From the NCBI GenBank assembly GCA_020796225.1, contig CM036753.1:83495941-83559940 (forward strand): a DNA stretch of 64,000 bases, in the 5' to 3' direction. Every line of letters begins with the position of its first letter. The stretch's first letter is position 1. Made by a program: the position numbers and the translations under genes. The notes under the pieces were generated by a model, which saw only the letters and a list, made by a program, of their open reading frames with translations, made no database searches and was not told the origin of the DNA. Origin of the DNA: Arion vulgaris. Taxonomy: Eukaryota; Mollusca; Gastropoda; Stylommatophora; Arionidae. Shown one piece after another: positions 50,613 through 61,392 of this stretch.

Positions 50613-50838
50613 AAGAAATTAATCACTGCTTTTATTGAGGAAAAAAACAAAGTTCATCACTGCTATTATTGAAAAAAATTGAATGAACACAAGCTCATCA
50701 TTGTTATTATCGAAGTAACAGTTACATGTTCTTGTAGCTGTGACCGAACCGTAGCTTGGTTTGTTGCCAGTTATCTGTGTCCGGGTCTGAAGATTGTATT
50801 TCCATATCTATATACATGTATTATGTTTCTCATAACGA

Positions 50839-52475
50839 CTAAGGAAGAAAGGAAGGAAGGGAGGAAGGAAGGAAGAAAGGAAGGAAGGAAGGAAGGAAGG
50901 GAGGGAGGAAGGGAGGGAGGGAGGAAAAAAGGGAGGGAGGGAGGGAGGAGGGAAGGAAGGAAGGAAGAAAGGAAGGAAATAAAGAATGAATGAAAGAATG
51001 ACGGAAATAAGGAAGGAAAGAAAGAAAGAAGGAAAGAAGGAAATAAGGAAGGAAAGAAAGAAAGAAAGAAGGAAAGAAGGAAATAAAGAATGAATGAAAG
51101 AATGAAGGAAATAAGGAAGGAAAGAAAGAAGGAAAGAAGGAAAGAAGGAAGGAAAGAAGGAAGGAAGGAAGGATAGAAAGACGGAAGGAAAGAAAGAAAA
51201 AAGAAAGGAAAGAGAGAAAAGAAAGAAAGAAGAAAGGAAAGGAAAGAAAGAAAGAAAGAAAGAAAAGAAGGAAAAAGGAAGGAAGGAAGGAAGGAAGGAA
51301 GGAAGAAAGAAGGAAGGAAGGAAGGAAGGAAGGAAGGAAGGAAGGAAGGAAGGACGGAGGAGGATGGAAAGGAAGGAAGGAAGGAAGGAAGGAAGGAAGG
51401 AAGGAGGGAGGGGAGGGAGGGAGAGGAGGAGGGAGAGGAGGAAGGAAGGAAGGAAGGCAGGAAGGAAGGCAGGAAGGAAGGCAGGAAGGAAGGCAGGAAG
51501 GAAGGCAGAAGGAAGGCAGGAAGGAAGGCAGGAAGGAAGGAGGAGAGGAAGGAGGGAGGAAGGCAGGAGGAAGGCAGGGAGGGAGGCAGGAGGGAGGCAG
51601 GGAGGGAGGCAGGGAGGGAGGCAGGAGGAGGCAGGGAGGAGGCAGGAGGGAGGGAGGAAGGAAGGAAGGAAGGAAGGGAAGGGAGGAAAGAAGGGAGGGA
51701 GGGAGGAAGGGAGGGAGGAAGGAAGGAAGGAAGGAAGGAAGGGAGGGAGGGAGGAGGAAGGGAGGGAGGGAGGGAGGGAGGGAGGAGGGAGGAGGAGGGA
51801 GGAAGGAAGGAAGGAAGGGAAGGAAGGAAGGAAGGAAGGAAGGAAGGAAGGAAGGATGGATGGAAGGAAGGAAGGACGCAAGGAAGGAAGGAAGGAAGGA
51901 AGGAAGGAAGGAAGGAAGGAAGGAAGGAAGGAAGGAAGGGAGGAGGGAGGGAGGGAGGAAGGGAGGGAGGGAGGAAAAGGAAGGAAGGAGGAAGGAAGGA
52001 GGAAGGAAGGAAGGAAGAAGGAAGGAAGGAAGGAAGGAAGGAAGGAAGGAAGGAAGGAAGGAAGGAAGGAAGGAAGGAAGGAAGGAAGGAAGGAAGGAAG
52101 GAAGGAAGGAAGGAAGGAAGAAGGAAGGAAGGAAGGAAGGAAGGAAGGAAGGAAAAGGAAGGAAGGAAGGAAGGAAGGAAGGAAGGAAGGAAGAAGGAAG
52201 GAAAGAAGGAAATAGGAAGGAAGGAAAGGAAGAGGAAGAAGGAAGGAAGAAGGAAGGAAGAAGGAAAGGAAGGAAGAAGGAAGGAAGGAAAGGAAGGAAG
52301 GAAGGAAAGAAGGAAGGAAGAAGAAGGAAAGGAAGGAAAGAAGAAAAGGAAGAAGAAGAAGGAAGGAAGGAAGAAGGAAGAAGGAAGGAAAGAAGGAAGA
52401 AGGAAGGAAGAAGAAAGAAGGAAGAAGAAGGAAGAAGGAAGGAAGGAAGGAAGGAAGGAAAAGGAAGGAACTACA
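50839..52475 (+). repeat. Polypurine tract (GGAA/GGGA)n
   Basis: About 1.6 kb almost entirely A and G on the plus strand, from GGAAGGAA runs to GGGAGGGA runs, with a central (GGCAGGAA) part at 51455-51640. One stretch (51880-52212) has no pyrimidine for over 330 bp. Long frames on both strands are compositional. Confidence 0.97.
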
Positions 52476-53030
52476 CGGAAGGGAATGGAGATAGGAAAGA
52501 AAGAAATTGGGTGGGAAGATAGAAAAAAGTAAGCAAAGAGAAGGTAAGTCGAAATGAAGTTAAAGGGGTATAAATGTATTAGAGGCTAGGAAGAGGGCAG
52601 AAGAGGCAGGAAGAGGCAGGAAGGCTAGAAGAGGGCAGGAAGAGGCAGGAAGAGGCAGGAAGGCAGTGAGAGGCAGAAGAGGGCAGGCAGGCAGGAGGAG
52701 GGCAGGAGAGGGCAGTGAAGAGGGCAGTGAAGAAGGCAGGTAAGAGGGCAGGAGAGGAGGCAGGCAGGAAAGGGCAGGAGGCAGGTAAGAGGGCAGGAGG
52801 GCAGGAGAGGGCAGGAAGAGGGCAGGAAGAGGGCAGTGAAGAAGGCAGGAAGAGGGCAGGTAAAGGGTAGGAAGGAGTAGGAAGAAGGAAGGAAAGGGCT
52901 AGGAAGGACAGGAAGAAGGAAGTGAAGAGGATAGGAAAGGGAGGAAGAAGGAAGGAAGAGGAGGAAGAGGAGGAAGGAAGGAAGAAGGGGAAGGAAGAGG
53001 AGGAAAGGCTAGGCTATTGACTTATGCTGA
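52476..53030 (+). repeat. Degenerate AGG-rich tract (GGCAGGAAGAG)
   Basis: Continuation of the purine-rich region with GAGGGCAGGAAGAGG-like units and an increasing number of GGCTAGG motifs to the right. Confidence 0.85.
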
Positions 53031-53171
53031 AATTGAGATAGGTAAAGAAAGAAGTCTTGTATTAGGGCTAGTGTAAGAGTATAGAAAATATATTGTTAAG
53101 GCATTAAGACTGACTTGGGCTAGTATGTACAGCTTGTACAAGAATGTTAAACTGGTGTATAGAGCTTGATC

Positions 53172-53430
53172 TAAGAGGGCTAGTGTAAGAGGGCTAGTGT
53201 AAGAGGGCTAGTGTAAGAGGTCTAGTGTAAGAGGGCTAGTGTAAGAGGGCTAGTGTAAGAGGGCTAGTGTAAGAGGGCTAGTGTAAGAGGGCTAGTGTAA
53301 GAGGGCTAGTGTAAGAGGGCTAGTGTAAGAGGGCTAGTGTAAGAGGGCTAGTGTAAGAGGCTAGGTAGGCTAGTGTAATAGGGCTAGTGTAAGAAGGCTA
53401 GTGTAAGAGGGCTAGTGTAATGATACACTA
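53172..53430 (+). repeat. Tandem repeat, 14-bp unit, about 18 copies
   Basis: Unit GGGCTAGTGTAAGA, very regular, with one disturbed region near 53360. Confidence 0.95.
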
Positions 53431-53954
53431 TGATTTGCAACCAACAAAAATTATAACATTTCATTGCACAAGGAATGGCAATGTACAGATGAATAAATAA
53501 CATCAAAGAAATACTTCGACAACGTGGGCTCACAACAACTTGTGTGGTCCACTTTGTTCAACAACGATAAATTAAACTGCTTACATCATTTCAAGGTGTA
53601 AGTAGTTAGACAAGAAAATAGATTTGATAGACAAACCAAAACTGAAATACAAACACTAAGTTGACTGTCTTGATCAAACTAAACGCACATAGGGCAGACT
53701 TTCATAAGATAGTGTGTCAGTTACCTATGTAACAGTTAACAATCCGGACAGGTAGAGGAGAGGAATCGGGGCCTGAGCATGCAAATACATATATCATTAG
53801 TTTGATATTAACTTTTGAATTGTTGGAATGACAAGCTCACACATATTTTATTTTCCCTTCTTGAGAAGGTTTATATGTATTTTGTCAAATAAATCATGGA
53901 GAATAACTAAAATAATAACGCATAAATTGCAAACATTCATTCAACTGATGTCTA
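53431..53954. other. Non-coding interval
   Basis: About 520 bases, nothing recognised. Confidence 0.35.
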
Positions 53955-54300
53955 CGCTATATATGATATGATAGGGTCACCCAAAAATAATATGATTATA
54001 GTTAACAAGACAGATTCCAGTGAACAAAGAGGTTAAAAAAAGATGCTGGAGCTGGACAGTACACACTTTGAAAAAAACCAAGGACAATATAACAAGGAGG
54101 GCCATTTCCTGGAACCCACAAGGACAGCGGAAGAGAGGGGAGGCCTAGAAATACACTGAGACGAGATTTGTAGGCAGAGATCAACAATATACAGAAGAGC
54201 TGGATTGGAGCTGCTGGAGATAGCTAGAGATATGAAGACATGGCATGAGTTGGTTGAGGCCTATGTCCAAATCAGGGTTAAAAGGCATGAGAGAGAGAGA
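53955..54300 (+). pseudogene. LINE F C-terminal region (plus copy)
   Basis: GATATGATAGGGTCACC, AAGACAGATTCCAGTGAACA, AGATGCTGGAGCTGGACA, TGGAACCCACAAGGACAGCG and AGCTGGATTGGAGCTGCTGG follow the LINE F order; the encoded WNPQGQRKRGRPRN-type region is broken by shifts. Ends in (GA)n at 54290. Confidence 0.7.
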
Positions 54301-55073
54301 GAGTGAGGAGAGATGTCCTTACACACATGTTTCAGAATAAAGAAGAGATGAATGTTGAAAGGTACAAGTTATTAAACACCAAATTGATATTTATAAATAG
54401 TGATAGATTAGCCATTCAATAGATATAGTGATGTGTCACTTACGGGAGGTTTTCAATTTGTGAAAGCTAGATTGCTAATTAACAGAATAAGCATAGCCAT
54501 GTCAGCCATATTATCAAGTTGATGTACAGAGAATGAATGAGAAGAAATACTATGTTTTCATGTTGGAATAAAGACGTGTTGCTTGTGGATATCTGGTAAT
54601 CGCATTGTCTGTGAATGAATAGCAAGAATAGGAATAGTCACATGTCACATGTTGACACTTATGACAGTAATTGATGGCATCAATTTTAAAATCGGATCAA
54701 AGAGATGTTAACAAAAACCTGCTTGACTGGAAGAACTATTCTTTCAATACTGGTTGAGGCTCAGTTTTATGTTTACAAAATCTAGTATCAAAACAGACCA
54801 AACAACTCAAACTCAAATTGCTAATGTTTTTACATTCGATGTACTTCAGGACAAAGAACACTTTAATGTAATATCATATATTAGATCTTGTACACTCACT
54901 TTGTTTTAAAAAATCTTCAAAGATAATATGTAAATTAAAAAATGAAGAAGTAAAATGCATTCAAAACTGAAAATGAATGCTTTAGTTCGATCTAGTATCA
55001 CAGTTCTACCGATATTTTATTCCCGTATAAGAACATGATAATAAACAGAAATAAATGTCAACATACCTTCGTC
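54301..55073. other. Non-coding interval
   Basis: About 770 bases, AT-rich, nothing recognised. Confidence 0.35.
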
Positions 55074-55242
55074 AGAGTAATACTAAAGCACACAAGAATA
55101 CAGAGTAAGGTATATCATCAGAGCAATACTAAATAAAACACACACAAATACAGAGTAAAAATATATCATAGTAATACTAAAACACACAAATACAGAGTAA
55201 AGTATATCATCATAGTAATACTAAAACACACACAAATACAGA
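55074..55242 (+). repeat. Tandem repeat, ~45-50-bp unit x4
   Basis: Unit around AATACTAAAACACACACAAA, TACAGAGTAAAGTATATCAT, with length variation. Confidence 0.85.
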
Positions 55243-55500
55243 GTGAGACATGTAAGGGATTTTGTAATTATAAATAGGAAGTATACACACATTTATTATG
55301 ACATGTAAGAGATATAATTTGTTGAAATGCATTAAATGTCGTGAACAGGCAAAAGAACAGAATGCTTTGTGTACAACTCAAGAAATGAGCTATAGCATTT
55401 CATAACCAAAAACAGAAACAAACATTGTGTAAATTACTACACCACCATAAGAAGACGTCAATGTGGTCAGATGTATTTCAACGACGTATTATAAACAATG
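55243..55500. other. Non-coding interval
   Basis: About 260 bases, nothing recognised. Confidence 0.35.
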
Positions 55501-55504
55501 TGGA

Positions 55505-55640
55505 ATGGATTAGCGTAATGCGTACGAGTTTGTCTGTCGACTCTGATTCAAGAGGGTTGGTGGTTCAATCCACACTGACGTTCCACAGTGAGGGAAAGGG
55601 ATTGGCCCTCACACCTCCTGCACACTAGGGTCTAGACATA
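55505..55640 (+). mobile_element. tRNA-like SINE head, unassigned
   Basis: An A-box-like TTAGCGTAATGCGTACGAG and a B box GGTTCAATCC at 55562 lie in tRNA-like spacing, followed by an ACACTGACGTTCCACAGTGA body. Only one copy is seen here, so a diverged SINE rather than a tRNA gene is inferred from the absence of cloverleaf pairing. Confidence 0.4.
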
Positions 55641-55789
55641 TGTAGTGACATGCAGTTCATAAGATAAGATATGAAAAGGCTACGGAAATGTATTTTGTTA
55701 TTATTATATTATAAACAATAGATGTATTATTAACAGTTGTCGTAATTAATCCGTTTTGTTCGTATTATTATCGTCATAATTAAGCTGGT

Positions 55790-56310
55790 TCAGGAATATA
55801 ATGCTAAAAAACCAATGCAGGAACATGCCAACTGGCCTCATTGCTCAAACACCCAAACATAGACATGGCAGTTAATTCGACAACTAATAAATTGCATATT
55901 TCTACCAATTCTCTGTTATGAATGTCAAACATGGTCCCTAACTAAATCCCAAGAGAGAAAGATCACAAGGTGTGAAATGAACTGTTTAAGAAAAGTCATC
56001 AATGTTACAAGATGGAATAGATTGAGAAATAAGAACATTAGAAATGTTGTTGGAATCACACCATGTATCCAACATATTAGAAAACAAATAAAATAGTTCG
56101 GTCACCTAATAACAATGAAACCAGATCTTCTTTTATCATCTCGCGCCTAGAACAGCCGGCAACCTGGATGCAAAGCCTGAGGAAGACAGAGAACCCGATG
56201 GATAGATAATATCACATATATCGTGCGAGATCAAAGATTAACAACTACAGATGCAACACACCTGGCACAGGATATAAAACTGAAACTCCCCACGTCGCTT
56301 CACGGTACAT
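55790..56310 (+). pseudogene. LINE A/B-type post-RT region (plus)
   Basis: CCAATGCAGGAACATGCCAA, CCTCATTGCTCAAACACC, CTGTTATGAATGTCAAACAT, TGTTTAAGAAAAGTCATCAA and TTCGGTCACCTAATAACAAT give the codons for CLRKVINVTRWNRLRNKN and an ending with a WFGHL-like motif, in which W is replaced by a stop. It aligns best with LINE B. It is moderately decayed and its 3' end is unclear. Confidence 0.7.
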
Positions 56311-56617
56311 GTGTTTAAGACAATGCACGACATGAATATGAAAACACAATATTCTTACAGTCATAATTAAGCTGGTCCATGAATATGAAAATACAACTGT
56401 TAGACAATATGATAAAACTGAACTTACTCGGTAATTTTGCTATTGATTAAAAAAAGTGATGCATTTATTTATTTTCTCTATAAAAATTATAACAAACTAC
56501 TGTCAATTTCAGAGAAAGTTCAGTAGATGTTTATGTGTAGTAATTGTTATGTCATGTTTTTGTTTTTTTCCATCAAGTTGTTATGTATATACATATATAT
56601 ATGTGTGTGTGTGTGTA
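56311..56617. other. Non-coding interval
   Basis: About 300 bases, with a short (GT)n at 56601-56613; nothing else recognised. Confidence 0.4.
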
Positions 56618-56772
56618 TATGTAAGAGAAAGGAAGACCTAGGGAAAAGGAGAGAGACAAGAAATATGGGACTCAATATAGAGATAAATGAGCTGTGCAGA
56701 ATAAAGCGGTATGGAGAAATTGCGTACAGTCTTTATGTAATGTATAACGGTTCGAGAGGAATGTTTTAATAA
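56618..56772 (+). mobile_element. LINE G 3' end (copy 4)
   Basis: GTAAGAGAAAGGAAGACCTA, ATAAAGCGGTATGGAGAAAT and GTAATGTATAACGGTTCGAG match the last ~150 bp of LINE G; followed almost directly by copy 5. Confidence 0.7.
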
Positions 56773-56782
56773 TATATGTATA

Positions 56783-57066
56783 CGACTAGTAACAACAGTT
56801 ATAAGAAAGGGAAGATGGAGATATGTTGAACACACATTGAGAAGAAATGATCAAAGAATATCAGAAGAGACATTGAAGTGGGATGCAAAGGGTTAAAGAA
56901 AGAGAGGACGACCTAAGGAGACCCTGAATCGAACTTTGCTGAGAGAAACCAGGAAAATCGATGTCTGTTCCATGGAGAAGTTTGAACTAGTTGCCCAGGT
57001 TAGAGCGGTATGAAGAAATTGCTTGCAGGCCCTATGTAACGTATAACGGTACGAGAGGAATTATTA
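56783..57066 (+). mobile_element. LINE G 3' end (copy 5)
   Basis: CGACTAGTAACAACAGTTAT, GGGAAGATGGAGATATGTTG, CATTGAAGTGGGATGCAAAG and the end CCCTATGTAACGTATAACGG. Tandem with copy 4 in the same orientation. Confidence 0.8.
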
Positions 57067-57754
57067 ATTTATTAATTAATATTAAAGGAACGTTTGAAAT
57101 GTAAAAGTATCTGTTGTTATCTGAAATGAACAATATCAGTCTCTATTATTAAACATTTTCTATTCACATGCATATACGATTCTGTCATCATGTATGCTAG
57201 AATGAATTAAAAAATTATAAGTTGTTATTAACATTTTTATTTGACAGATGTCACTCTAAATTACAAGAACATTGTATACATACTCATTAACATAAACGCA
57301 CGTGTACTCACGTATGTGTTGTTGTTAGTTAAGTCTTATGCAATCTCCAATGCTGTTGTGTATAGTACTATAGTTGCAACACTTACTATGAAACTACTTT
57401 GCCTCACACTCCACGCTACATCTGGTCGCACGCGATAACAAGGGAAATTGTGCGTCCGTCATTCTGTGAAGATTATGACCTCTGACACCCATTAGTCCTT
57501 CTCATACAAGCATTGTAATTGCGGTTTCCTGGTAGCTGCCTGCTCAACCAATCACGACCATCTAGGCTTCAAGTACTCATATTACAATATTTCTACAGCA
57601 ACAAGCAGATATCTGCTTACTGAGTTGAACAATAGAGGTTAGATACTCTTGTGTAAACTGCATTTATTTATACAGAAACGTATGATATCGCTTTTTTGTT
57701 CAATAGTATGTTTATGTACCTTTTTCATTATTGATCAAATATGTTTAAAGCTGA
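57067..57754. other. Non-coding interval
   Basis: About 690 bases. AACCAATCACG at 57547 is CCAAT-box-like. No exon recognised. Confidence 0.35.
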
Positions 57755-57945
57755 AAGATTGATTTCATTGCACCGGGTTTACCCTTTATGGCTCGGTTCC
57801 TTTCCGCAGAAATGGCACGTCCCTTGCAGAGAGTATTGCATAAAGTACGAACTCCGTTGCTCCGGCAACAATCCTAGGGGTCTCAAGAAAAAAATGTACT
57901 CCTGAACAGAATGGTGTGGTCTGGATTCGAACCCCGTCCGCGTGG
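57755..57945 (-). mobile_element. SINE S2 (minus copy, head missing)
   Basis: TTTCATTGCACCGGGTTTAC, TTCCGCAGAAATGGCACGTC and GAACTCCGTTGCTCCGGCAA, ending at GGATTCGAACCCCGTCCGCG, where the S3 element begins. The A-box half of the head has been removed at the junction. Confidence 0.8.
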
Positions 57946-58206
57946 TGCCGGGGCCCGCAAGGGAAGTAAAGAATAGTACCACTGCGACCTACAAGACATT
58001 TCGTAAGAGACGACATCATGTAGGGCCTAGGAAAGCTACCCTAGTAAATAAAAGCATCGCAGAAATCAGATGTGCTGGCCTACTTGTACGCGCATAACTG
58101 GCAAAACGTACAATCGCTCTTAGGCTCAGATCACATACAAATCACACAGAGTGGTTAATAAACAAGTGGTCGATATGGAGCGTTCGAAGAAGAAGAAGAA
58201 GAAGAA
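57946..58206 (+). mobile_element. SINE-like S3 (plus copy, with GAA tail)
   Basis: GGTGCCGGGGCCCGCAAGGG, CGTAAGAGACGACATC, CTACCCTAGTAAATAAAAGC, GATGTGCTGGCCTACTTGTA and TCACACAGAGTGGTTAATAA, ending GTTCGAAGAAGAAGAAGAAG. It gives the complete 3' end and (GAA)n tail of the family. Confidence 0.83.
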
Positions 58207-58207
58207 T

Positions 58208-58719
58208 GTATTATACGAACTGCTTACAAATACAATAATTATTATATGAACTGCTTACAAATACAATAATTATTATATAAACTGCTTACAAATACAATAA
58301 TTATTATATGAACTGCTTACAAATACAATAATTATTATATGAACTGCTTACAAATACAATAATTATTATATGAACTGCTTACAAATACAATAATTATTAT
58401 ATGAACTGCTTACAAATACAATAATTATTATATGAACTGTTACAAATACAATAATTATTATATGAACTGCTTACAAATACAATAATTATTATATGAACTG
58501 TTACAAATACAATAATTATTATATGAACTGTTACAAATACAATAATTATTATATGAACTGTTTACAAATACAATAATTATTATATGAACTGCTTACAAAT
58601 ACAATAATTATTATATGAACTGCTTACAAATACAATAATTATTATATGAACTGCTTACAAATACAATAATTATTATATGAACTGTTACAAATACAATAAT
58701 TATTATATGAACTGCTTAC
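58208..58719 (+). repeat. Satellite, 31-bp unit x17
   Basis: Unit GAACTGCTTACAAATACAAT plus AATTATTATAT, with 30-bp variants (GAACTGTTAC). It starts at the S3 tail. Confidence 0.95.
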
Positions 58720-58734
58720 AATGATTTTTTCCTA

Positions 58735-59000
58735 TGCCGATGATGATAGTTCACGCTGTCAGGTGTCAATGAAACGTAGTAATGGGCGCCCATGCTCTCT
58801 GGTACCAGTTTCAAGCTCTTTTATAGGATGCCCTTTGTGATTCTACCATCTATCATGCAGCTCACTTGTCCCAGCCATCTGAGCTGCCGCTGGCTCAACA
58901 AGGTATTCATGCTTGGAATGTCAGTACTGTCCATGACGTTCATATTGAAGATGTGGTCTTGCCACCTGATGTCGTGTATTCGAGACATCGCATGTGGAAA
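58735..59000 (-). pseudogene. LINE C/D-type post-RT fragment (minus)
   Basis: The reverse complement carries the codons for a QRQLRWLGQVS-like motif (58880-58850) and for a TRHQVARPHLQ-type upstream region; compare RRLRWLGHVRRM in LINE C. Decayed beyond precise assignment. Confidence 0.5.
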
Positions 59001-59693
59001 GTGTTAATACGATGCTCCTGTCTGGCATATGTGATCTATTAAATCATATACCTTGAGCTTATCGTTCTACTAGGGTTTGATTGAATGACTGATTGATTGA
59101 TTGATTGATTATTTCTAGTAGGAACAGTGTAGATTTATTTTACAGTCACGTTTAGTATCTATCTCTTCGTATCCTGTTTAACACATGAAGCTTTTACAAG
59201 AGATTTCCGTTGTTGCATTTCTGTCTTCTTCTTTCTTTGCATTTCTGTCTATTTTCTACTAATTGTTTTCCATGTCAGGCCACAATCGTTCAACTCTCCC
59301 CAGTTCTTCTCCATGTTTCATTTGGCTTCATCTTCCAGGCCTTTTTTCACATCCGCTCTCCCTCTGAGAGCTGTCCTAACCAATACCCCTACTGACATAC
59401 GACATAAATATGCAATCCACCTCCATCTTTGTCTTTTAATGATGGTTCTCGAATAATGTACAGTTTATTCGTTTTTCCCATCACCTGTCCATATGAGAGT
59501 TGTCCTAGTCAATGGCTCTACTGGCATACGACATACATGTTCAATCTATCTTCATCTATTAATGATGGTTTCCACTGATACAAACTTTATTTCCTTTTAA
59601 AAGCTCTTCATTTTTTTTTAACCCACATTAACAAATGTCTTGTAGTTGTAGAACAGAAATTCATGTTTGCTTCATTGATTATGATTCGTTAAG
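59001..59693. other. Non-coding interval with possible LINE scrap
   Basis: A (TGAT)n stretch at 59085-59112. Around 59250-59400 the minus strand has an AWKMKPNETWRRTGE-like frame that might be a worn LINE end. Two ACTGRCATACGACATA motifs (59390, 59520) suggest a short duplication. Confidence 0.35.
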
Positions 59694-59727
59694 TAAGTTA
59701 ATGTAGATAGAACTAATTGTGTAAGTA
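59694..59727 (+). repeat. Left remnant of the 28/32-bp satellite
   Basis: AAGTAAGTTAATGTAGATAG plus AACTAATTGTGTAAGTA is one unit of the array found at 60550-60655 and 60826-61392. LINE D lies between. Confidence 0.85.
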
Positions 59728-60549
59728 GCCGTCGTCCATCGCAAGCGATGATGACAACAATCTCAGACGTGTACTGTTGCACCTCTCTGGTGTGTGCGGA
59801 GGTGACTGTAGAGTCCAATCCTAGAACAGAATCCCCGACCACAGGTGGGGCATACATGATCAAGGTTAGACATGTGCGTGTTGTGTGCTCTGTCTTTCGC
59901 GCTGCTCGTTTTCTCTGTGACTCAACAATACGATGATTCTCAGCTATTCGGGTTCCTCTTTTGTTGTTACAGCGCCACATTTGGCGATCTTGCGCAAGGG
60001 ATTCCAGCACGTATTGTCTATATCGAAGCATTTCAGAGACACTAAGAGTGTCTTTAAAACGTTTTTTTCTGTCCACCAGCTAAACGTATGCCCCCTTCAA
60101 GCTCGCCATACATCAACTGTTTTGGGATGCGTTTATCAGGCATTCGAGCAACGTGACCGACCCATCTCAGTTGGGCCTTCTGCAACAGGGTGTTGACGCT
60201 TGGGATCTTTGCTCTTGTGAGGACTTCGCTGTCTGGAATTTTGTCCTGCCAGTTTATTTTTAGTATTCTGCGTAGACAGCTTGTGTGGAAATGGTTTAAT
60301 TTTCTTGCGTGTCTGCTATACACTGTCCATGTCTCGCTTGCGTACAGCAGCGTGGTTAGCACTATGGCCTGGTAAACTTTCAGCTTTGTGACTATGCTTA
60401 TCCCCTTCCGTTCCCACACAGTGACACGTAACCTTCCGAACGCAGCACTGGCTTTGGATATCCTATTGTGGACCTCAGAATCTATGTTTGCCGATCTGGA
60501 TAGGAGGCTGCCAAGATAAGCAAAGTTGTCCGTTGACTGGAGATTGGGG
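59728..60549 (-). pseudogene. LINE D C-terminal region inserted in a satellite
   Basis: Best LINE D copy. The minus strand encodes TVWERKGISIVTKLKVYQA, LLYASETWTVYSRHARKLN, CLRRILKINWQDKIPDSEV, RAKIPSVNTLLQKAQLRWVG, HVARMPDKRIPKQLMYGELE and, after a frameshift near 60060, SLAQDRQMWRC. In a further frame it ends with CPTCGRGF followed by SRIGLYSHLRTH, a C2H2 finger at the C-terminus (59835-59765). It is flanked by AATTGTGTAAGTA on both sides (59715-59727 and 60550-60562), consistent with insertion into one satellite unit. The RT palm is missing by 5' truncation. Confidence 0.85.
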
Positions 60550-60656
60550 AATTGTGTAAGTAAGTTAATGTAGATAGAACTAATTGTGTAAGTAAGTTAA
60601 TGTAGATAGAACTAATTGTGTAAGTAAGTTAATGTAGATAGAACTATAAAAAATAA
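60550..60656 (+). repeat. Satellite, 32-bp unit (segment 2)
   Basis: Three copies of TGTGTAAGTAAGTTAATGTA plus GATAGAACTAAT between LINE D and the permuted repeat. Confidence 0.9.
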
Positions 60657-60821
60657 TACATAGAAAATGATACTGCTAGATTTGTTTTTGATCTTCGTAT
60701 TAAACTGTATCTTTATTTTAAATTAAACTGTATGTTTATAATTTAAGGGAAATAATGACTCTAATATTGTTCTCTCCAGGCCATGATACTTGTACAGGTT
60801 TTAAAATGCAGACACACATTT
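60657..60821. repeat. Interspersed repeat, order B-A (permuted copy 1)
   Basis: Segment B (TACATAGAAAATGATACTGC ... AAGGGAAATAAT) is followed directly by segment A (CTAATATTGTTCTCTCCAGG ... GCAGACACACATTT). At 63717-63908 the same segments occur in the order A then B. Confidence 0.85.
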
Positions 60822-60825
60822 ATAG

Positions 60826-61392
60826 TTGTGTAAGTAAGTTAATGTAGATAGAACTAGTTGTGTAAGTTAATGTAGATAGAACTAGTTGTGTAAGTTAATG
60901 TAGATAGAACTAGTTGTGTAAGTTAATGTAGATAGAACTAGTTGTGTAAGTTAATGTAGATAGAACTAGTTGTGTAAGTAAGTTAATATAGATAGAACTA
61001 GTTGTGTAAGTTAATGTAGATAGAACTAGTTGTGTAAGTAAGTTAATATAGATAGAACTAGTTGTGTAAGTAAGTTAATATAGATAGAACTAGTTGTGTA
61101 AGTTAATGTAGATAGAACTAGTTGTGTAAGTTAATGTAGATAGAACTAATTGTGTAAGTTAATGTAGATTGAACTAGTTGTGTAAGTAAGTTAATGTAGA
61201 TAGAACTAGTTGTGTAAGTAAGTTAATGTATATAGAACTAGTTGTGTAAGTTAATGTAGATAGAACTAGATGTGTAAGTAAGTTAATGTAGATAGAACTA
61301 GTTGTGTAAGTTAATGTAGATAGAACTAGTTGTGTAAGTAAGCTAATGTAGATAGAACTAGTTGTGTGAGTAAGTTAATGTACGTAGAACTA
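60826..61392 (+). repeat. Satellite, 28/32-bp unit (segment 3), about 19 copies
   Basis: Unit TGTGTAAGTTAATGTAGATA plus GAACTAGT, with an optional extra TAAG that makes a 32-bp version. Both lengths are intermixed. Confidence 0.93.

Noticed and set aside
50839..52475. Long frames rich in Pro/Ser/Phe/Leu or Arg/Glu/Gly/Lys
   Set aside because: Compositional artefacts of a polypurine tract.
57241..57438. 65-codon hydrophobic plus frame
   Set aside because: No signal-peptide layout, no splice sites, AT-rich; probably chance.
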